The notes under the pieces are model-generated. The model was not told the DNA's origin. It saw only the letters and a program-made list of their open reading frames with translations, and made no database searches. Made by a program: the position numbers and the translations under genes. A stretch of DNA of 64,000 bases from Roseiarcus sp963732155 (lineage in GTDB: Bacteria > Pseudomonadota > Alphaproteobacteria > Rhizobiales > Beijerinckiaceae): NCBI GenBank assembly GCA_963732155.1, contig CAVSYB010000013.1, positions 1,364,001-1,428,000 on the forward strand, written 5' to 3'. This document shows positions 27,327-35,760 of the stretch, piece after piece. The first letter of the stretch is position 1. Each line of letters starts with the position of its first letter.

Positions 27327-27356
27327 AAAGGCCGTCGCTCGAACGCGACGGCCTTT
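27327..27356 (-). terminator. Rho-independent terminator of the DUF1127 gene
   Basis: A perfect 12-bp stem (AAAGGCCGTCGC / GCGACGGCCTTT) with loop TCGAAC, followed on the minus strand by a T run (27325-27329 complement). It lies 53 bp after the stop of the DUF1127 gene. Part of the left arm is repeated just beyond at 27303-27317. Confidence 0.85.
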
Positions 27357-27408
27357 ATCTCTTTTGGCCGGCGACCGCGATCGATCGCCGGACTCGATTT
27401 TGCGTTCT

Positions 27409-27564
27409 TCAGGCGCGCGCCGCGAGGCGGGCGATATGATGGATGTCGGCGCGGTCGATGCCAATATCCTGCAACTCGCGATCCGTATAGCTCGAGAGTT
27501 CGTGCAAGACGTTCCAGTAGCGGCGGCGCTCTTCCAGGAATCGCGTGATGAACGAAAACTTCAT
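27409..27564 (-). CDS. DUF1127 mini-protein, 51 aa
   Basis: ATG 27564 is preceded by AAGGAGACC. The 51 residues begin MKFSFITRFLEERRRYWNVL and include the DUF1127 signature ELSSYTDRELQDIGIDRADI, ending in an Ala/Arg-rich helix. DUF1127 proteins are small, basic and abundant in alphaproteobacteria; several are strongly induced by stress, and in Agrobacterium some affect phosphate uptake and RNA turnover. A strong terminator follows directly, as expected of a highly expressed single-gene unit. The upstream region (27565-27700) should hold its promoter. Confidence 0.92.
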   Translation of the reverse strand: MKFSFITRFLEERRRYWNVLHELSSYTDRELQDIGIDRADIHHIARLAARA

Positions 27565-28111
27565 GTCGGGTCTCCTTCTCTTCTTGCCCCGCTATTCCAC
27601 TTGACCGGCGGAATGACGGTTTAGGATTCCCGGGCGTTCCTTCTCCACGACGACCGCTAGATAGTTTGCTGCAGCGCACAAGTCAAGAGTGCGATGCGGT
27701 AAGTTATGTGAAATTTGCATGAAAAATCGTGATACGATTATGTCTTTTGACAAGAAAGGCCATCAATCAGGATCAAGTTGGCGCTTTCGTGGCATATTTC
27801 ATCAAAGATATGTGAACTGCGCATATCTTAAAGCTAAGAGAGAAACGCCCGGATTTGATCGCGCCAGCCTGCGGCTCGCCGACTCTGTGGACGCCGACTT
27901 CTAAGCGTCGCGCAATGGGAATTGACAGGAAGAAGGCGGCCAAGTAGAGGAGCGCGTCGGGCGCGCCCTCTTTATGGGCGCGTTTGTCGTTTGACGCACC
28001 CGTGGTCGTCGCCTCGCTGGTCGGCGGCCTGTCAGCAGAGGGATTTCCCCGATGCGCAGGAGGGCGCGTTCCTCACCTTAAGTTCAGTTTCGCCTTCAAC
28101 GAGGAACCGCG
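27565..28111. other. Intergenic region, 547 bp, between divergent DUF1127 and rpsD genes
   Basis: The central part (27690-27850) is AT-richer than its surroundings and holds an 8-bp inverted repeat listed separately. A 71-codon plus-strand frame at 27689-27904 has no family features and no ribosome-binding site, and is not accepted. The right part (27940-27995) has GC-rich hairpin-like sequence followed by TTTGTCG. Promoters of rpsD and of the DUF1127 gene must lie here. Confidence 0.5.
27805..27829. repeat. 8-bp inverted repeat of unknown role
   Basis: AAGATATG (27805-27812) and CATATCTT (27822-27829) are perfectly complementary across a 9-bp spacer, inside the AT-rich part of the DUF1127-rpsD intergenic region. 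It could be an operator; no T run follows, so it is unlikely to be a terminator. Confidence 0.5.
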
Positions 28112-28729
28112 ATGACGAAGCGCGCAGAAGCCAAATACAAGATCGACCGCCGGATGGGCGAGAATATCTGGGGTCGTCCCAAGAGCCCGGTCAACAAGCG
28201 CGAATATGGCCCCGGCCAGCACGGCCAGCGGCGCAAGGGCAAGGCGACCGACTTCGGCACGCAGCTCAAGGCCAAGCAAAAGGTCAAGGGTTATTACGGC
28301 AATATTTCCGAGCGTCAGTTCCACAAATATTATCAGGAGGCGCTTCGCCTGAAGGGCGATTCCAGCGCGCGGTTGATCGGCCTGCTGGAGCGCCGTCTCG
28401 ACGCCGTGGTGTATCGCGCCAAATTCGTGCCGACGGTGTTCGCGGCGCGCCAGTTCGTCAATCACGGCCATATCCGCGTGAACGGACGCCGCGTCAACAT
28501 TCCCTCCTACCAGGTCAAGGTCGGCGACCTGATCGAAGTCAAGGAATCATCGAAGCAATTAGCAGTCGTCCTCGAAGCGGCCGCGTTGGCCGAGCGCGAC
28601 GTGCCCGATTTTCTCGAGGTCGATCACGCCAAGATGACGGCGAAGATGACGCGCGTGCCCGGCCTGTCCGAGGTGCCCTATCCCACGCATATGGAGCCGA
28701 ACCTGGTGATCGAATTCTACTCGCGTTGA
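28112..28729 (+). CDS. rpsD: 30S ribosomal protein S4
   Basis: 205 residues, full length. Recognised by RPKSPVNKREYGPGQHGQRR, the S4 RNA-binding domain (RLDAVVYRAKFVPTVFAARQ, then VNHGHIRVNGRRVNIPSYQV) and the C-terminal MEPNLVIEFYSR. S4 nucleates assembly of the 30S body. As in many alphaproteobacteria the gene stands alone, outside the ribosomal protein operons. GAGGAACCGCG precedes the start, and a terminator hairpin follows the stop. Confidence 0.98.
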   Translation: MTKRAEAKYKIDRRMGENIWGRPKSPVNKREYGPGQHGQRRKGKATDFGTQLKAKQKVKGYYGNISERQFHKYYQEALRLKGDSSARLIGLLERRLDAVVYRAKFVPTVFAARQFVNHGHIRVNGRRVNIPSYQVKVGDLIEVKESSKQLAVVLEAAALAERDVPDFLEVDHAKMTAKMTRVPGLSEVPYPTHMEPNLVIEFYSR

Positions 28730-28758
28730 CCGCGCCGAATATTCTGAATCGACGTCGT

Positions 28759-28785
28759 AAGGCCGCCCGCGAAGGGCGGCCTTTA
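28759..28785 (+). terminator. Rho-independent terminator after rpsD
   Basis: A 10-bp perfect stem (AAGGCCGCCC / GGGCGGCCTT) with loop GCGAA, followed by TTATGTT. It begins 30 bp after the rpsD stop codon. Confidence 0.8.
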
Positions 28786-29065
28786 TGTTGGCGGCCAACG
28801 CGTCGCCAATCGGAGGGCGGACGGGCGGCAGCGTTCTTGCCAATAGTCCGGCCGCCGCGCTACGTCGAGACTGGCGGCAAACAGAAAGTCGAAATCGGCG
28901 ATGCGCATAAATACTGATCGAGCGCGGAATCTTCGCTGAGGTCCTGGCGATTGCCTTGTCGAGGCGCCGCGCTGGACAAGACGCCCGATGATCGAACACT
29001 ATCACCCTGCGCTTGTGAAGGCGGTGCGAACGTCGCGATGATCGCCTCGACTCAGGAAGACGCCG
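28786..29065. other. Intergenic remainder between rpsD terminator and the YecD-like gene
   Basis: Together with the terminator this completes a 336-bp stretch without a gene. No coding frame, RNA gene or clear promoter was recognised. Confidence 0.5.
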
Positions 29066-29647
29066 ATGCTGTCGCTTGATCCCCGCACCACGGCTCTCGT
29101 CCTGATCGACGTGCAGAAGGGCGTCCTGGCGATGCCGCTCGCCCCCCACGGGGCGGCGCAGATCGTTCAGAACGCCGCGCGCCTGGGCCTCCATTTTGAT
29201 GAAGTCGGGGCGCTGGTCGTTCTCGTCCACGTCGCCTTTTCGGCCGGCGCCGCCGATCGGCTGAGTCAGCCCGTCGATTCGCCTTCGCCGGCGCCGCAAG
29301 GCGGTCTGCCTCACGATTGGTCCGAGTTTGCGCCCGAGATCGCCGCGCTGCGCGCCGGACTGGTCATCAAGAAGCGACAGTGGGGCGCTTTTTATGGAAC
29401 GGAACTCGACCTGCAGCTGCGCCGGCGCGGGATCGTAACGATCGTACTGGCTGGCTTGGCGACGAATTTCGGCGTCGAATCGACGGCTCGCGAGGCGTGG
29501 CAGCATAATTACGCGGTGATTGTCGCCGAAGACGCGGTGACCAGCGTCGGCGAAGAAATGCACAAGTTCTCGATCGAGAAAATTCTGCCGCGCATCGCAC
29601 GCGTACGCTCCACGGCGGAAATCATTGGCGCGTTGCCGTCCAAATGA
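29066..29647 (+). CDS. Isochorismatase-family hydrolase, YecD-like
   Basis: 193 residues. The fold's catalytic Asp (LIDVQKG, Asp15) and Lys (IKKRQWGAF, Lys103) are present. The position of the nucleophilic Cys in the amidase branch is Gly136 here (LATNFGVESTAREA). The same Gly occurs in E. coli YecD and in true isochorismatases such as EntB, so this is a family feature, not damage. Similarity to YecD runs the whole length, including KRQWGAFYGTELDLQLRRRG. The substrate of YecD is unknown; hydrolysis of an enol-ether such as isochorismate is the precedent for the Cys-less branch. It is a single gene, convergent with the SDR gene downstream. Confidence 0.88.
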   Translation: MLSLDPRTTALVLIDVQKGVLAMPLAPHGAAQIVQNAARLGLHFDEVGALVVLVHVAFSAGAADRLSQPVDSPSPAPQGGLPHDWSEFAPEIAALRAGLVIKKRQWGAFYGTELDLQLRRRGIVTIVLAGLATNFGVESTAREAWQHNYAVIVAEDAVTSVGEEMHKFSIEKILPRIARVRSTAEIIGALPSK

Positions 29648-29734
29648 TCGCCGCGCTCGCCTCCTTCGCCATTTCAGCCAACCGGTGAGAGCGAGCGGGC
29701 GCTCCGCCAAAACGGTCGTCGCCCGAATGGCCCG

Positions 29735-30535
29735 TCAATAAATGATCGCGCCGCGCGTTCCTCCGCCCGCCGCGATCACGTCGCCGTTGATGGCGATCGA
29801 CCTCGGCGAGGCGAGGAACGCGACGATCCCGGCGATTTCCTCGGCGGTGATCAATTTGCCGACCAGATTGAGGCCGGCCATCTGCTTTTCGATGTCGGCG
29901 GCGCTGACGCCCTGCGCCGCCGCGCGCCGCGCGACCACTTCGGGGGTCTTTTCGGTGCGGGTGAGGCCGGGATGCACGCAGACCGCGGTAATGCCTTGCG
30001 GCCCGAGCTCCTCGGCGAGATTTTTGGTCAGCGCCGCGACGCTGATGTTGCGGATCGAGCCGATGATGCTGCCGGTCGAGCGCGCCGCCAGCCCGCTGAT
30101 GTTGATGATGCGGCCGCCGCCTTGGGCAATCATCGCCGGGGCGACCTCGCGCGCCGTTCGGATATAGCCCATCACCTTCACGTTGATCTCGGCCCACAGC
30201 GCCTCGGTGGTGATCTCGGCGAGCGCCGGCGGCTTCGACTGGCCGGCCGGCTGCGCCGCGCAGTTCACCAGAATGTCGATGCGCCCGAATACGGCCAGCA
30301 CCGCCGCGACCATCGCCTTGACCGACGCGTCGTCGCCGGTGTCGGTCGGCGCGGCCTTGATCGACCGCCCGACGTCCGCAGAAATCTGCGCGGCGGCGGC
30401 TTCGAGCGCCGCCGCGCCGCGCGCGGCGATCGCCACTTCGGCGCCTTCGCGGGCGAGCGCCAGCGCGATCGCCTTGCCGATCCCGCGGCTGCCGCCGGTC
30501 ACGATCGCCGCCTTGCCTTTGAGATCGAGGTTCAT
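29735..30535 (-). CDS. SDR-family oxidoreductase lacking the usual Tyr-Lys pair
   Basis: 266 residues. The Rossmann cofactor motif TGGSRGIG (13-20), NCAA (91-94) and the catalytic-type Ser147 (NISG) are present. The position of the YxxxK active site reads R162-N-I-S-V166 (IRNISVAALTKNLAEELG), so both Tyr and Lys are replaced. The rest of the domain is complete, including HPGLTRTEKTPE and the C-terminal GDVIAAGGG. The protein may bind NAD(P) without classical reductase chemistry, or use other residues. It is 18 bp from purB on the same strand, so they may be cotranscribed. Function unknown. Confidence 0.85.
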   Translation of the reverse strand: MNLDLKGKAAIVTGGSRGIGKAIALALAREGAEVAIAARGAAALEAAAAQISADVGRSIKAAPTDTGDDASVKAMVAAVLAVFGRIDILVNCAAQPAGQSKPPALAEITTEALWAEINVKVMGYIRTAREVAPAMIAQGGGRIINISGLAARSTGSIIGSIRNISVAALTKNLAEELGPQGITAVCVHPGLTRTEKTPEVVARRAAAQGVSAADIEKQMAGLNLVGKLITAEEIAGIVAFLASPRSIAINGDVIAAGGGTRGAIIY

Positions 30536-30553
30536 GGAATTTTCCTGTCGCGC

Positions 30554-31867
30554 TCACGCCCGGCCTTGGCCGAACACCCGCGCGAAGATGAAATCGACGT
30601 GCTTGAGGTGATAGTCAAGGTCGAACAGCGCCGCCAGTTCGTCCGGCGCCAGCGCCGCCGTGACGTCCTGGTCCGCCTTCAACAGCTCGAGGAAATTCTT
30701 CTCGCCGCGCCAGGCCGCCATCGCGTTGCGCTGAACCAGATCATAGGCCGCCTCGCGCGAAACGCCCTTCTGGGTCAGCGCGAGAAGCACGCGTTGCGAA
30801 TGGATGAGGCCGCCGAGACGGTCGAGATTTTTGCGCATCGCCTCGGGATAGACCACCAGCTTGTCGATGACGCCGGCCAGACGGGCCAACGCGAAATCCA
30901 GCGTGATCGTCGCGTCCGGGCCGATCATCCGCTCGACCGAGGAATGGGAGATGTCGCGCTCGTGCCACAATGCCACGTCCTCCATCGCCGGCGTCGCCGC
31001 CGAGCGGACCATGCGCGCGAGGCCGGTAAGGTTTTCGGCCAAGACGGGATTGCGCTTGTGCGGCATCGCCGACGAGCCTTTCTGGCCCTCGGAAAACCAT
31101 TCCTCCGCCTCCAGCACCTCCGTGCGCTGCAAATGGCGGATTTCGACGGCGAGGCGCTCGACCGAGGAGGCGATCACCGCGAGCGCCGCAAAAAACGCCG
31201 CGTGGCGGTCGCGCGGAATCACCTGCGTCGAGATCGGCTCGGGCGTCAGGCCCATCTTGCGCGCGACGTATTCCTCGACGCGCGGATCGATGTTGGCGAA
31301 AGTGCCCACCGCGCCGGAGATCGCGCAGGTCGAAATTTCGGCGCGCGCCGCCAGCAGCCGGGCGCGGGCGCGCGAGAATTCGGCGTAGGCCTGGGCGAGC
31401 TTCAGGCCGAATGTAGTGGGCTCGGCATGGACGCCGTGCGAGCGGCCGATCGTCGGCGTCAGCTTGTGCTCGTAGGCGCGCCGCTTCAGCGCGCCGAGCA
31501 GCGCGTCGACATCGGCGATCAGAATGTCGCTGGCGCGTTGCAGTTGCACGGCCAGGCACGTGTCGAGCAGATCGGAGCTGGTCATGCCCTGATGCACGAA
31601 GCGTGCGTCGGGGCCGATGAATTCGGCCAGATGCGTCAGGAAGGCGATGACGTCATGCTTGGTCACGCGCTCGATTTCGTCGATGCGGTCGACGTCGAAC
31701 GTCGCGGAGCCGGCCTTTTCCCAGATCGCCCTGGCGCTCTCCTTCGGGATGACGCCGAGCTCGGCGAGCGCGTCGCAGGCGTGCGCCTCGATCTCGAACC
31801 AAATCCGAAAACGCGTCTGCGGCGCCCAGATCGCGACCATCTCGGGGCGGGAATAGCGAGGGATCAT
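30554..31867 (-). CDS. purB: Adenylosuccinate lyase
   Basis: 437 residues, the length of the Bacillus-type enzyme. It splits SAICAR to AICAR and adenylosuccinate to AMP, both releasing fumarate, in purine synthesis. The superfamily signature SSAMPHKRNP is intact, as are the catalytic-histidine region SHGVHAEPTTFG and MTSSDLLDTC. ATG 31867 gives the conserved start MIPRYSRPEM; the open frame further upstream is not part of the gene. The divergent DadA-like gene begins 144 bp away. Confidence 0.97.
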   Translation of the reverse strand: MIPRYSRPEMVAIWAPQTRFRIWFEIEAHACDALAELGVIPKESARAIWEKAGSATFDVDRIDEIERVTKHDVIAFLTHLAEFIGPDARFVHQGMTSSDLLDTCLAVQLQRASDILIADVDALLGALKRRAYEHKLTPTIGRSHGVHAEPTTFGLKLAQAYAEFSRARARLLAARAEISTCAISGAVGTFANIDPRVEEYVARKMGLTPEPISTQVIPRDRHAAFFAALAVIASSVERLAVEIRHLQRTEVLEAEEWFSEGQKGSSAMPHKRNPVLAENLTGLARMVRSAATPAMEDVALWHERDISHSSVERMIGPDATITLDFALARLAGVIDKLVVYPEAMRKNLDRLGGLIHSQRVLLALTQKGVSREAAYDLVQRNAMAAWRGEKNFLELLKADQDVTAALAPDELAALFDLDYHLKHVDFIFARVFGQGRA

Positions 31868-32011
31868 CGAAGCGTCCGGCGACGGGAATGGAGAGGGGTC
31901 TACACGATCGCGCGGGCATTTTCGAGTTTTCGACGATTGTCGTAAAGGCCGCATTGCCCGCGAGCCGCCTCGCCATGCAAACTGCACGCCCGCCGGCAGG
32001 GAGAATCGCCT

Positions 32012-33265
32012 GTGTTTTTGGTGAAATCCGACGTGATCGTGCTGGGCGCCGGAATCGTCGGCGTCTCGGCGGCGCTGCATTTGCAGGCGCGCGGCCGCGA
32101 TGTCGCGATCGTCGATCGGCTCGGCCTCGCGGCGGGCGAGACCAGCTTCGGCAATACGGGGATCGTGCAGGCCGAGGCGGTCTTTCCCTATGCGTTCCCC
32201 AGAAACCCGCGCGACATCGCCCGGGCGGCGCTCAATCGCGATCCGCGCGCGCATCTGCGCTATCGCGCGTTGCCCGCGATAAGTCCTTGGATTTGGCGCT
32301 ATTTTCTCGCCTCCGCGCCGCGCAGGCGATTGGCCAGCGCCGGCGCTTTGCGCCCGCTCGTCGCCCGCAGCGTCGCCGAGCATGAAGCCTTCGCCGCGCC
32401 GGCCGGCGCCGGCGCGCTGCTGCGCAAGGGCGGTTGGATCAAGGCTTTCCGCACCGAACGGGGACGCCGGACGGTGCTCGGCGACCTCGAGGAGATCAAG
32501 CCCTACGGGGTCGACGCCGCGGTGCTCGACCGGGCGCAGCTCGCCGCCCTCGAGCCGCACCTGGCGAGCGTCGTGGCGGGTGGCGTCCATTTCACCGCGC
32601 CGTTGACGACGCCCGATCCCGGCGCGTTGGTCAAGGCTTACGCCGATCTGTTCATCGCGCGCGGCGGGCGCCTGCTCGCCGGCGACGCGCGCGCGCTCGA
32701 AGCCTGCGGCGCGGGATGGGCGGTGACGACCGGCTCCGGACGGCTGGAGGCGCGCCAGGCGGTGATCGCGCTCGGCGCCTGGTCGTCGGACGCGCTCGCC
32801 CCGCTCGGCTATCGCCTCCCGCTCGGCGTCAAGCGCGGCTACCACATGCATTATGACGCGGACGGAAACGCCGCGCTCAACCGCCCGGTTCTCGACGCCG
32901 AATTCGGCTACGTTTTGACGCCGATGAGCCGCGGCGTTCGCCTGACCACCGGCGCGGAATTCGCGCGCCGCGACGATCCGCCGTCATCGGCCCATCTCGA
33001 CCGGCTGGAGCCGCTCGCCCGCCAATTCTTTCCGCTCGCCGGGCGGCGCGACGCCGAAGTCTGGCTGGGAAAGCGGCCCTGTCTGCCCGACATGCTGCCG
33101 GTGATCGGCGCCGCGCCGCGCCATAAGGGGCTGTGGTTCGATTTCGGCCACCAGCATCTCGGCCTGACGCTCGGCCCGGTTTGCGGGCGGCTGCTGGCGC
33201 AGCTGATGACCGGCGAAGCGCCGCTGACCGACCCGGCGCCCTATCGCGCCGAGCGGTTCCAGTGA
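32012..33265 (+). CDS. FAD-dependent D-amino-acid dehydrogenase-like oxidoreductase (DadA family)
   Basis: 417 residues from a GTG at 32012. The DAO-type FAD motif VIVLGAGIVGVSAALHL lies at residues 8-24, GETSFGNTGIVQ follows as in DadA, and the C-terminal WFDFGHQHLGLTLGP closes the FAD site. The family oxidises D-amino acids to 2-oxo acids, passing electrons to the respiratory chain. There is no alanine racemase next to it, so the substrate could be another amino acid. Its stop codon is separated from the stop of the convergent P1 peptidase gene by one base. Confidence 0.88.
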   Translation: MFLVKSDVIVLGAGIVGVSAALHLQARGRDVAIVDRLGLAAGETSFGNTGIVQAEAVFPYAFPRNPRDIARAALNRDPRAHLRYRALPAISPWIWRYFLASAPRRRLASAGALRPLVARSVAEHEAFAAPAGAGALLRKGGWIKAFRTERGRRTVLGDLEEIKPYGVDAAVLDRAQLAALEPHLASVVAGGVHFTAPLTTPDPGALVKAYADLFIARGGRLLAGDARALEACGAGWAVTTGSGRLEARQAVIALGAWSSDALAPLGYRLPLGVKRGYHMHYDADGNAALNRPVLDAEFGYVLTPMSRGVRLTTGAEFARRDDPPSSAHLDRLEPLARQFFPLAGRRDAEVWLGKRPCLPDMLPVIGAAPRHKGLWFDFGHQHLGLTLGPVCGRLLAQLMTGEAPLTDPAPYRAERFQ

Positions 33266-33266
33266 A

Positions 33267-34256
33267 TCACCACCCGTAATGCTTGCGCCACGAGGGCGGC
33301 GCGGCCGCATAGGGCAGGGGGGTCGCCTCGAACACGCCGCGCGCGATCGCCCGCGCGAGGCATTCGGCGGCGAGCATGCCGATTTCGGCCAGATCCCGCA
33401 GATCGGGCTCCGCCGCCGCCCGCGCGGTGGTCGCCGCGAACACCACGTCGCCGTCCATCGGCGCATGGGCGGGGCGCAGCGCCAGCGCGATCCCGTCCTG
33501 CGCCATGATCGCGACGCGCTTCATCTGCGCCTTGGTCAGCCGCGCGTCGGTGACGACGACGGCGATGTTGGTGCTGGCCGGCGCGTCGCCCTTGACCTTC
33601 ATCTCCAGCGCATCGGCCGGCGCCGGATCGGGCGCGCCGAGGCCGCCGAATTCCTTGTCGCGCTCGTAAGGCGAGGCCCAGAAATGCGGACCCGAGCCGC
33701 GCGTTACGCGCCCCACCGCGTTGACCGCGACCAGCGCGCCGACGAGAAAGCCGCGCGAGGAGACCGCGCTCGCCGAGCCGAGGCCGCCTTTCAGGTCACA
33801 GGTCGTCGCGCCATAGCCGGCGCCCGCCGTGCCCAGCGCGAACGCCTTGCCGGCGCTCGCCGCGGCTTTGAAGCCGAGCTCCCAATAGGGCGGGCGGCGG
33901 CCCCAGTCCTTGTTCCCGCCGTTGAGCAGATCGAACAGCGAGGCGCCCGGCGCGATCGGCACGCGGCGGTCGCCGACCGGGAAGCCGCGGCCGATCCCGG
34001 CGAGCTGCGCCATCGCGCCGCCCGTCGCGTCGAGCCCGAACGCCGAGCCGCCCGACAGCACCAGCGCGTCGACCCGCGGCACGGTCATTTCCGGCTCCAG
34101 CAGCGCGGCGTCGCGCAAGGCCGGCGCGCCGCCGTGAACGGCGATCGAGGCGATGGCCGGCTCCTCGAACACCACGACGCTGACCCCGGAGGCGACCTCG
34201 GCGTCCTGCGCGGCGCCGACCAGCACGCCGGGAAGGTCGGTGATCAGGTTGTTCAT
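33267..34256 (-). CDS. P1-family peptidase (DmpA / L-aminopeptidase-D-esterase type)
   Basis: 329 residues from ATG 34256. DmpA-type enzymes (family S58/P1) self-cleave before an internal Ser or Thr that then becomes the N-terminal nucleophile. The characteristic segments are visible: ITDLPGVLVG at the start, LSGGSAFGLDATGG, and GATTCDLKGGLGSAS, with the likely cleavage site at Gly-Ser. They hydrolyse N-terminal residues of amides and short peptides, often D- or beta-amino acids. Pairing with a D-amino-acid dehydrogenase gene, although convergent, may be meaningful. Confidence 0.88.
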   Translation of the reverse strand: MNNLITDLPGVLVGAAQDAEVASGVSVVVFEEPAIASIAVHGGAPALRDAALLEPEMTVPRVDALVLSGGSAFGLDATGGAMAQLAGIGRGFPVGDRRVPIAPGASLFDLLNGGNKDWGRRPPYWELGFKAAASAGKAFALGTAGAGYGATTCDLKGGLGSASAVSSRGFLVGALVAVNAVGRVTRGSGPHFWASPYERDKEFGGLGAPDPAPADALEMKVKGDAPASTNIAVVVTDARLTKAQMKRVAIMAQDGIALALRPAHAPMDGDVVFAATTARAAAEPDLRDLAEIGMLAAECLARAIARGVFEATPLPYAAAPPSWRKHYGW

Positions 34257-34431
34257 GGGCGGACCTGTCGCGGTGGAGCGGGCAGGGGACGCCGCCACGC
34301 CGGAATTTGCATTTCCTTGGTTTGCGCGCATTTTGCAAGGATTCGCACGATTCCGTGCAAATTGCCGACATAAGCGTTTCTTTATATCGCCTTTATATCA
34401 AGGGGTTGCGAAGGAGGCGAATTTCGCGCCG

Positions 34432-34517
34432 CCAAATTTTTCCAAAACTATTTCCGGCCATATCGTGGAATATCAATACGTTGAGTCTCAAAAAATTTGG
34501 AAATCGATTTTTTTGGA
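34432..34517 (-). repeat. AT-rich dispersed element, copy 2
   Basis: The minus strand matches 1657-1743: left end TCCAAAAAA...TTTCCAAATTTTTT, a 36-bp diverged centre of the same length, and right end AAATAGTTTTGGAAAAATTTGG-like. Equal spacing with conserved ends argues for descent from one element and not for chance AT-richness. Noncoding. Confidence 0.65.
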
Positions 34518-34788
34518 ACCTCCTCCCGGAATTTGGATCGGCGTCGTCGCCCTTGATCGGCGTCGCCGGCCTTGCGCCGGCCATCCACGCTGCAACGTTG
34601 TATAATACCTCTCGCTCTCGCGGCGATCCCGCGGCGTGGATGACCGCGTCAAGCGCGGGCATGACGGCGCGGGGAAGCCAAGGCCGAAGCATACCGGGCG
34701 TTCCGGTTTTTGGAAAGGATTTGTCTTTGATTTTCGAGGAGGGCGAAGCCGGCGGCGGCGGAGGCTGGACCAGCGGCGGCCGAAAAAG

Positions 34789-34827
34789 GTCGAGGGTGTA
34801 AAGAATGGCCTGCATGCGAACGATGGC
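34789..34827 (+). repeat. 39-bp dispersed repeat, copy 1
   Basis: 33 of 39 bases match 42782-42820, with the last 16 (GCATGCGAACGATGGC) identical. On the minus strand both read AIVRM followed by a hydrophobic stretch. Here it abuts the transposase remnant exactly where that protein loses homology, so it may mark an insertion or deletion junction. Confidence 0.6.
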
Positions 34828-34933
34828 CCCATACTCATCGGCGACGGCCGAAAGCTGCTCCCCCCGCATCAAGCCGCATAACGATGCATTGTTTGAACTC
34901 TGTCGAAAACGCACGCTGCGGCTGATCCGACAT
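34828..34933 (-). mobile_element. N-terminal remnant of an IS3-type transposase (helix-turn-helix part)
   Basis: From ATG 34933 the minus strand reads MSDQPQRAFSTEFKQCIVMR then LDAGG; after removing one G from the G run near 34861 the frame continues GEQLSAVADEYG. This is the start of IS3/IS911-type OrfA proteins (FSTEFKxxIVxRLxAGEQLxxVAxELGI). Homology ends there, before the expected RKLLYEWR. Frameshift and truncation show that it is dead. Confidence 0.7.
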
Positions 34934-34992
34934 GAACCATCCTCGCAGGCCATGTCACTCAATTAGCGTGTGTCACTCTTGGGGTGCACTCC

Positions 34993-35015
34993 ACGGGCGT
35001 GTCGCCGTAATTCGC
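34993..35015 (+). repeat. REP-like element, right-end copy
   Basis: ACGGGCGTGTCGCCGTAATT followed by CGC. The same end occurs at 41412-41434 and 42592-42613, and inverted near 46674. No matching left end is found here. Confidence 0.6.
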
Positions 35016-35058
35016 ATAATTCCCCATCAGCAATCCGCGCATGAATGCCCCCGAGCGT

Positions 35059-35529
35059 CTATTTGCCGCAAGCCTTGCGCACGATCGCCACGACCCGGTC
35101 GGACTGGGCCAGCGGCAGCGTGAAGGTGACGACGGAGTTCGGCCCGACGACCCGCAGCGCCAAGCTCCGCGCGCCAGCGACAGCGCCGAGAAAGGCCTCG
35201 CCGTCATCGATCTCCAGGAAGCCTTCGGTCAGCGCATAGCCTTCCGTCTCGACAATCGGCTTGTCGTCGGCGCGGAACTTGACGGGATAGCGCTCGCCCG
35301 GCGTCAGCGCGCCGGCATCGGGAACCACAACGGCCGAAAGCTGGTTTTCGAGGCAGCGCAGGCCGATCGCGTGGTAGGCGTCGCCAGTGGTGGCGATCGC
35401 CGTGCTGGCGTCGCCGAACGGATCCTTCTTGACGGTGACGGCGAAATTGCCGACCGGGATTGGGCTCTGCGCTAGGGCAGCCGAGACGCCGAGCGCCACC
35501 GCCGCGCAGGCCATGCCACCCCTGTTCAT
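35059..35529 (-). CDS. Exported protein of unknown function
   Basis: 156 residues from ATG 35529, with a clear signal peptide (MACAAVALGVSAALAQ). The mature part has PFGDASTAIATTGDAYHAIG, a Cys in LRCLEN and a second Cys near the C-terminus (KACGK) that could form a disulfide. The order (Cys-containing strand, FRADDKPIVETEG, then FLGAVAGARSLALRVVG) resembles small periplasmic proteins of the VasI/invasion-associated type, but the match is too weak to name. It stands alone between repeat-rich gaps. Confidence 0.7.
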   Translation of the reverse strand: MNRGGMACAAVALGVSAALAQSPIPVGNFAVTVKKDPFGDASTAIATTGDAYHAIGLRCLENQLSAVVVPDAGALTPGERYPVKFRADDKPIVETEGYALTEGFLEIDDGEAFLGAVAGARSLALRVVGPNSVVTFTLPLAQSDRVVAIVRKACGK

Positions 35530-35661
35530 CGCCGCCTCTCCGGTTCTCCCCCTACGATAGCCGCGCAAATTCGCGCCGTCGAGCCGCGCGATGAAAATAA
35601 ATAACAGGCCTTAGCCCGCCCGCACTCGACATGGGCTTTAGCCTGCGGGAACACGCGCGTG

Positions 35662-35678
35662 ACACCGTATTACGGTGT
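35662..35678. repeat. Perfect 17-nt palindrome, REP-like
   Basis: ACACCGTA-T-TACGGTGT, with 8-bp arms and a single central base, preceded by CGCGTG. It resembles the ends of the REP-like repeats (GTGTCGCCGTAATTCG) and lies where the RAYT remnant runs out, as expected for a transposase-REP unit. Confidence 0.6.
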
Positions 35679-35760
35679 TGGGGTATTACCGCGACGCGCC
35701 CGCATTTCCCTTTTTGATCGCGCCCTCGACGGCGTTTCGCGGCTTGCGCCCTCGCTTGCT

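Larger units (their letters stand above)
34257..35058. other. 802-bp stretch without an intact gene: repeats and IS debris
   Basis: Holds, in order, the second AT-rich element (34432-34517), a hairpin of the GCCGGC-CTTGC-GCCGGC kind (34565-34581) followed by GTGGATGACCGCGTCAAGCG (from 34638), the 39-bp repeat (34789-34827), the transposase remnant (34828-34933) and a REP-like end (34993-35015). The open frame of 189 codons across this stretch on the minus strand is stitched from these pieces and is not accepted as a gene. Confidence 0.65.

Noticed and set aside
27689..27904. 71-codon plus-strand frame in the DUF1127-rpsD gap
   Set aside because: No ribosome-binding site, no family, and it crosses the AT-rich inverted-repeat region.
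29066..29647. Missing catalytic Cys in the isochorismatase-family protein, considered as inactivation
   Set aside because: E. coli YecD and isochorismatases have the same Gly, so it is normal for this branch.
29972..31945. 657-codon plus-strand frame opposite the SDR and purB genes
   Set aside because: It spans two real genes in antisense and has shadow composition.
31868..32851. Upstream continuation of the purB frame (about 330 codons)
   Set aside because: Homology and the conserved start MIPRYSRPEM begin at 31867; the upstream part is antisense to the DadA-like gene.
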